This document shows, piece after piece, positions 61,354 through 64,000 of a stretch of DNA of 64,000 nt. The position numbers and the translations under genes were made by a program. The DNA lies in the NCBI GenBank assembly GCA_965112735.1, contig OZ218950.1, positions 4,216,001-4,280,000 on the forward strand, written 5' to 3'. Origin of the DNA: Phaeosaccion multiseriatum (taxonomy: Eukaryota > Ochrophyta, other classes). The notes below the pieces were generated by a model, which was not told the origin of the DNA, searched no databases, and worked only from the letters and a program-made list of their open reading frames with translations. How positions within the stretch are numbered: position 1 is the first letter of the stretch; the number at the start of each line of letters is the position of its first letter.

Positions 61354-61809
61354 TCACTTGTCATCCTCCTCCTTCTGCTTCTTCTCACCCTCCTGCTCTT
61401 GCTCCCACAAGAGTCTGTCGACATTCTCCGCGACGAGGCTGTCTTGCGTCTTGCGCGCCTTCTCCAGGATGGCCCGGGCCGCTGCATGCCGCTCGTCCTC
61501 GCTATTCGGTGTCTCCAGCCCGACGCTCGCTCCTTTCTTCCCCTCCTGCGCCTGCTCCTTCTCCTGTTCCTCCACTGATTTGGGTTTGGGCTTCTCCTTC
61601 TCTGGCTGCACAAGGTCTCGCGTGCGGTATTCAAGCCTCAGGAGGCGGCTCTGGAGTGGAGGACCAACGGCCAAGTAAACCCACAAAGCGAGAGAAGACC
61701 CCGCGACATACGCGCCACGATTTAGGAAACGAGAGAGGGGCCATAGCACAGCAGCAACTAATTGCCCCACGTACCACAACAGATGGGACCGACTCAAATG
61801 AAAATGCAT
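61354..61809 (-). CDS. Putative small membrane protein with charged C-terminus
   Basis: An open frame of 151 aa. Residues ~8-50 are hydrophobic and could span the membrane once or twice (LLWYVGQLVAAVLWPL, then GAYVAGSSLALWVYLAVG). The rest is highly charged, with KPKPKSVEEQEKEQAQEG and AILEKARKTQDSLVAENVDRLL, and ends EKKQKEEDDK. I do not recognise it. It begins about 80 bp after the end of riboflavin synthase on the same strand. I tested whether it could be a final exon of that gene. The phases of the available acceptors do not fit, so I call it separate, with an unproven start. Confidence 0.5.
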   Translation of the reverse strand: MHFHLSRSHLLWYVGQLVAAVLWPLSRFLNRGAYVAGSSLALWVYLAVGPPLQSRLLRLEYRTRDLVQPEKEKPKPKSVEEQEKEQAQEGKKGASVGLETPNSEDERHAAARAILEKARKTQDSLVAENVDRLLWEQEQEGEKKQKEEDDK

Positions 61810-61890
61810 GCAAAACAGTACCCAAGGATGCCAAAGTGGTCGAAGCGCGACAGCATTACGTTAAGCCTCCCCACCACCACCACCTCCTCT

Positions 61891-64000
61891 CTATTCCTCG
61901 ACCCTTTCCACTCCCCCCACCTCCTTCCTCACCTCCATGTCTTGGGTAATGGCGTCCCGACTCCGCACTTTGTTCTCGACCGCCCCAATCTGGGTGGTGA
62001 GGGCAGCCAAGTCGGCCTTGCTACCGCTGGGAGCAGCAGGGGTCGGAGCAGGGGCCGGAGCAGGAGCCGGAGCAGGGGCAGCTTCCAGCTTTTCTAATCG
62101 CTCAAAGATGTTGGAGAGCGACCTGTCCACGTATTTTCCAATCACGTCCACCTCCAGATTCACCTGCCAAGGGAGAGGGACGGAGGGAGGGAGGGCGGTA
62201 CATATCCACATCCATCAGTAGCCGTTGCGTGCACAGCACAGCACCACAGAGTAACGATGCGTGAGAAGCAGACACATCAAACAGGGAGGGAAAACAAGCC
62301 ACGGAGGCTGCAGCAACTCAGAACAAGCCACAGAAGCAGCAGCAACTAAGAAGGCTTGGGGAGGGAGAGCTCGGGCGTGGCCCTGCCCCCCTATCCCCTA
62401 CCGTGGCAGCGAGTATATGTATGCTGTAGCTCATGACTACAGCGGTGCGACTCTCTCACCTTGTCTCCCACCCCCTTCAGCGGAAGGATGATGTGCTGCT
62501 GCGTGTATGCAATGAGCATGAAGGTAAACCACTTCTCCTCGGTATTGACTTCGCAAACAGTCAGGGATGTACCGTCCACTATGGGCAGCAGCAGCAGCCG
62601 CAGCAACAGGAGGGGCGAGGAGGAGGAGGAGGAGGAGGAGGAGGAGGAGGATGAGCAAGGGCACGAGCGGCAGGGATAACGAGACAACCTACAGAGTGGG
62701 AGAGCGAAAGAGAGAGAGAGAGGGGGGGTGGGGTAGGGGAAAGGAGAAGGACACGAGATTGTGCAAGGAAGAAGACCACCCTCCTCTGCTCTGTGCAGGA
62801 TGTGTCAAGACAAGAACCAGCACACAGTGCACGACCAGAGTTGGCCACTTGTGTGACTGCTTCGTTCTTTTGCCGTTGCCACACCTTCCCTGGCTGGGCC
62901 TCATTTCTTCCCCCCGCTCGGGAGGTAGGTAGGTAGACATGCAGGCAAGTACGTAGTTAGATAGATAGGTAGGAAAGAAGGGAGGGAGGTAGGTAGGTAG
63001 GTAGGTAGGTAGGTAGGTAGGAAAGTAGGTAGGAAAGAAGGCAGGTAGACTGGCGACAAGAAGAGCTTGGGGGGAAGGGCAGTGGTCTCCTTGGTCTTTC
63101 CCCTCTGTTGCGAGCGTGCGTAAACACCCCACCGCACCTGCTATGAAGCCCTTGGGCACAATGTAGCGGAGCAGATCTGATGGGGCGCTCACTTTGACCC
63201 ACAAGCTGTCTTTGTCCTTCCACGTCTCCTTGATAGTGCCTACTTGATCAACGTGACCTTGCACCATGTGGCCGCTGTTCCGCTGTCGGTGGCGAGCGCG
63301 AGGAAGGAGGGAAATAAAAGGAAAATTACGTAAGAGAGTCACACTCGGAGATGGGAACGCGACGAAAGTCGGGGCGGGGAGTCACGGGGTGAATAGGCCA
63401 CGAACGGGTGATGGAATGCGACAGGGCAGGAGTGGCGAGGGCAGTGAAATGCAAGACGAAATCCAGCCCTTTAGCGTCTGTGTTCGATTGGGCTTAGTGC
63501 GCCTCCACTCACCCCGTCCACGGGAAGAGCTCGCTCCAAATTCAGCTTCTGACCCGTTTGCAGCAACCCCAAATTCGTCAATCGTAGAGTCTGATGGCAT
63601 GAACAGAGACCAAAAGGAAGAGGGGGACGGGGGCAGGCCCCAGGCAGGCAGGTAGACACACAGACACAGAAAAGGGGCAGGCAGGGGAAGCGGGAAAAGG
63701 GCAGCGAGTAAGGGCAGCAAGCAAATAGAAGGGCAGGAGCGTCCAGTCATCCGACGAAAAGGGGAAAAAGAGAGGGAGGGGGGTGGATCAGGGGCAGCAT
63801 GAGGACACAGAGATAGGCAAAGTGCAGCGCAGAGAGAAGGCATCTGATCCCAATCCCTGCGTCCTTCGTTCCGTCTTGGCCTTTGCCATCCTCACTCGCT
63901 CACCTCAGGGGCAAGGCCCACTTTGAAGCTCGTCTCATCGAACTCTGTGACTGTGAGGCACACCCCATTACAGGAGATGCTACAACCCTGTTTCGGTCAT
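61891..64000 (-). CDS. Riboflavin synthase, 5' end beyond the window
   Basis: Visible exons on the minus strand: 64000-63904 (partial), 63590-63513, 63282-63138, 62578-62460 and 62163-61891, all in phase. The first lumazine-binding repeat is seen from SCNGVCLTVTEFDETSFKVG and ETLRLTNLGLL. The second repeat begins NSGHMVQGHVDQVGT and contains LLRYIVPKGFIAVDGTSLTV. The end VNLEVDVIGKYVDRSL is the usual C-terminus. The enzyme dismutates two 6,7-dimethyl-8-ribityllumazine molecules to riboflavin, the last step of vitamin B2 synthesis, in plastids of plants and algae. After the usual end this protein continues ~75 residues with a coiled-coil/Pro-Ala linker. The N-terminal exon with the start and any transit peptide lies past base 64000. 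Confidence 0.95.
62612..62650. repeat. (GGA)n microsatellite in a riboflavin synthase intron
   Basis: About 12 GGA units, CCT-rich on the sense strand, near the acceptor of the fourth visible exon. Confidence 0.85.
62921..63052. repeat. (GGTA)n microsatellite in a riboflavin synthase intron
   Basis: GTAG/GGTA tetranucleotides with GGAAAG interruptions, about 130 bp. Confidence 0.85.

Noticed and set aside
61810-61930. Joining the 61354-61809 frame to riboflavin synthase as a final exon
   Set aside because: The donor after QDMEV is phase 0, and no AG acceptor upstream of 61809 restores the frame; an alternative junction would require a 29-bp intron.

Overview
The window is nuclear DNA from a eukaryote. 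It holds about twenty protein genes, most broken by spliceosomal introns with GT(G/A)AG-type donors and CAG acceptors, and several products belong to core eukaryotic complexes (complex I, eIF3, the 26S proteasome). The sequence is GC-rich and compact. Short exons alternate with introns full of microsatellites: (CT)n, (CTGT)n, (CA)n, (GGA)n, (GAT)n and others. A mitochondrial-type enoyl-CoA hydratase, a riboflavin synthase and a bacterial/oomycete-type cellulose synthase-like glycosyltransferase, together with this gene architecture, suggest a stramenopile. A eustigmatophyte-like alga is my guess. It is inference from gene content and style, not from a marker gene.

Layout. From 1 to about 45 kb the strands alternate almost perfectly: casein kinase 1 (+, 1476-4469), complex I 51-kDa subunit NDUFV1 (-, 6903-10882), eIF3e (+, 11323-16750), a HOOK-domain dynein-adaptor-like protein (-, 17505-21992), enoyl-CoA hydratase (+, 22298-24561), proteasome lid subunit Rpn3/PSMD3 (-, 25882-28971), a small hydrophobic unknown (+, 29630-30352), a Wntless/TMEM181-type 7TM protein (-, 32103-34919), an 18S rRNA m6A methyltransferase METTL5-like protein (+, 35260-37070), methionine aminopeptidase 2 (-, 37391-39795) and a 963-aa disordered/coiled-coil unknown (+, 40047-45161). 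Genes therefore form divergent pairs with 250-660 bp between start codons, and convergent pairs between them. I reconstructed each exon chain by hand. Every chain stays in frame from ATG to stop.

From 45 to 53 kb three genes lie on the minus strand: a low-complexity protein with a possible PX-like segment, the cellulose synthase-like GT2 enzyme, and an intronless signal peptide peptidase-like (SPPL) aspartyl protease with a PA domain. From 53 to 61 kb the strand switches to two accessory tandem families. Two ankyrin-repeat paralogues (10 and 11 repeats) share a two-exon layout, but their C-terminal tails use different reading frames. Two Cys-rich membrane-anchored paralogues are built of two related Cys repeats and have nearly identical 3' halves, so they are a recent duplication or gene conversion. 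The window closes on the minus strand with a small putative membrane protein and the 3' part of riboflavin synthase, whose first exon(s) lie beyond base 64000.

There is no operon logic. The core genes are ordinary housekeeping functions (translation, proteolysis, respiration, beta-oxidation, methionine excision, flavin synthesis). The most unusual material is the 53-61 kb accessory block, a large insertion inside METTL5, an RGG-rich tail on eIF3e, an intron-like insertion in the TMEM181-type gene, and several uncatalogued dispersed repeats. I saw no tRNA, rRNA, CRISPR array or intact transposon.
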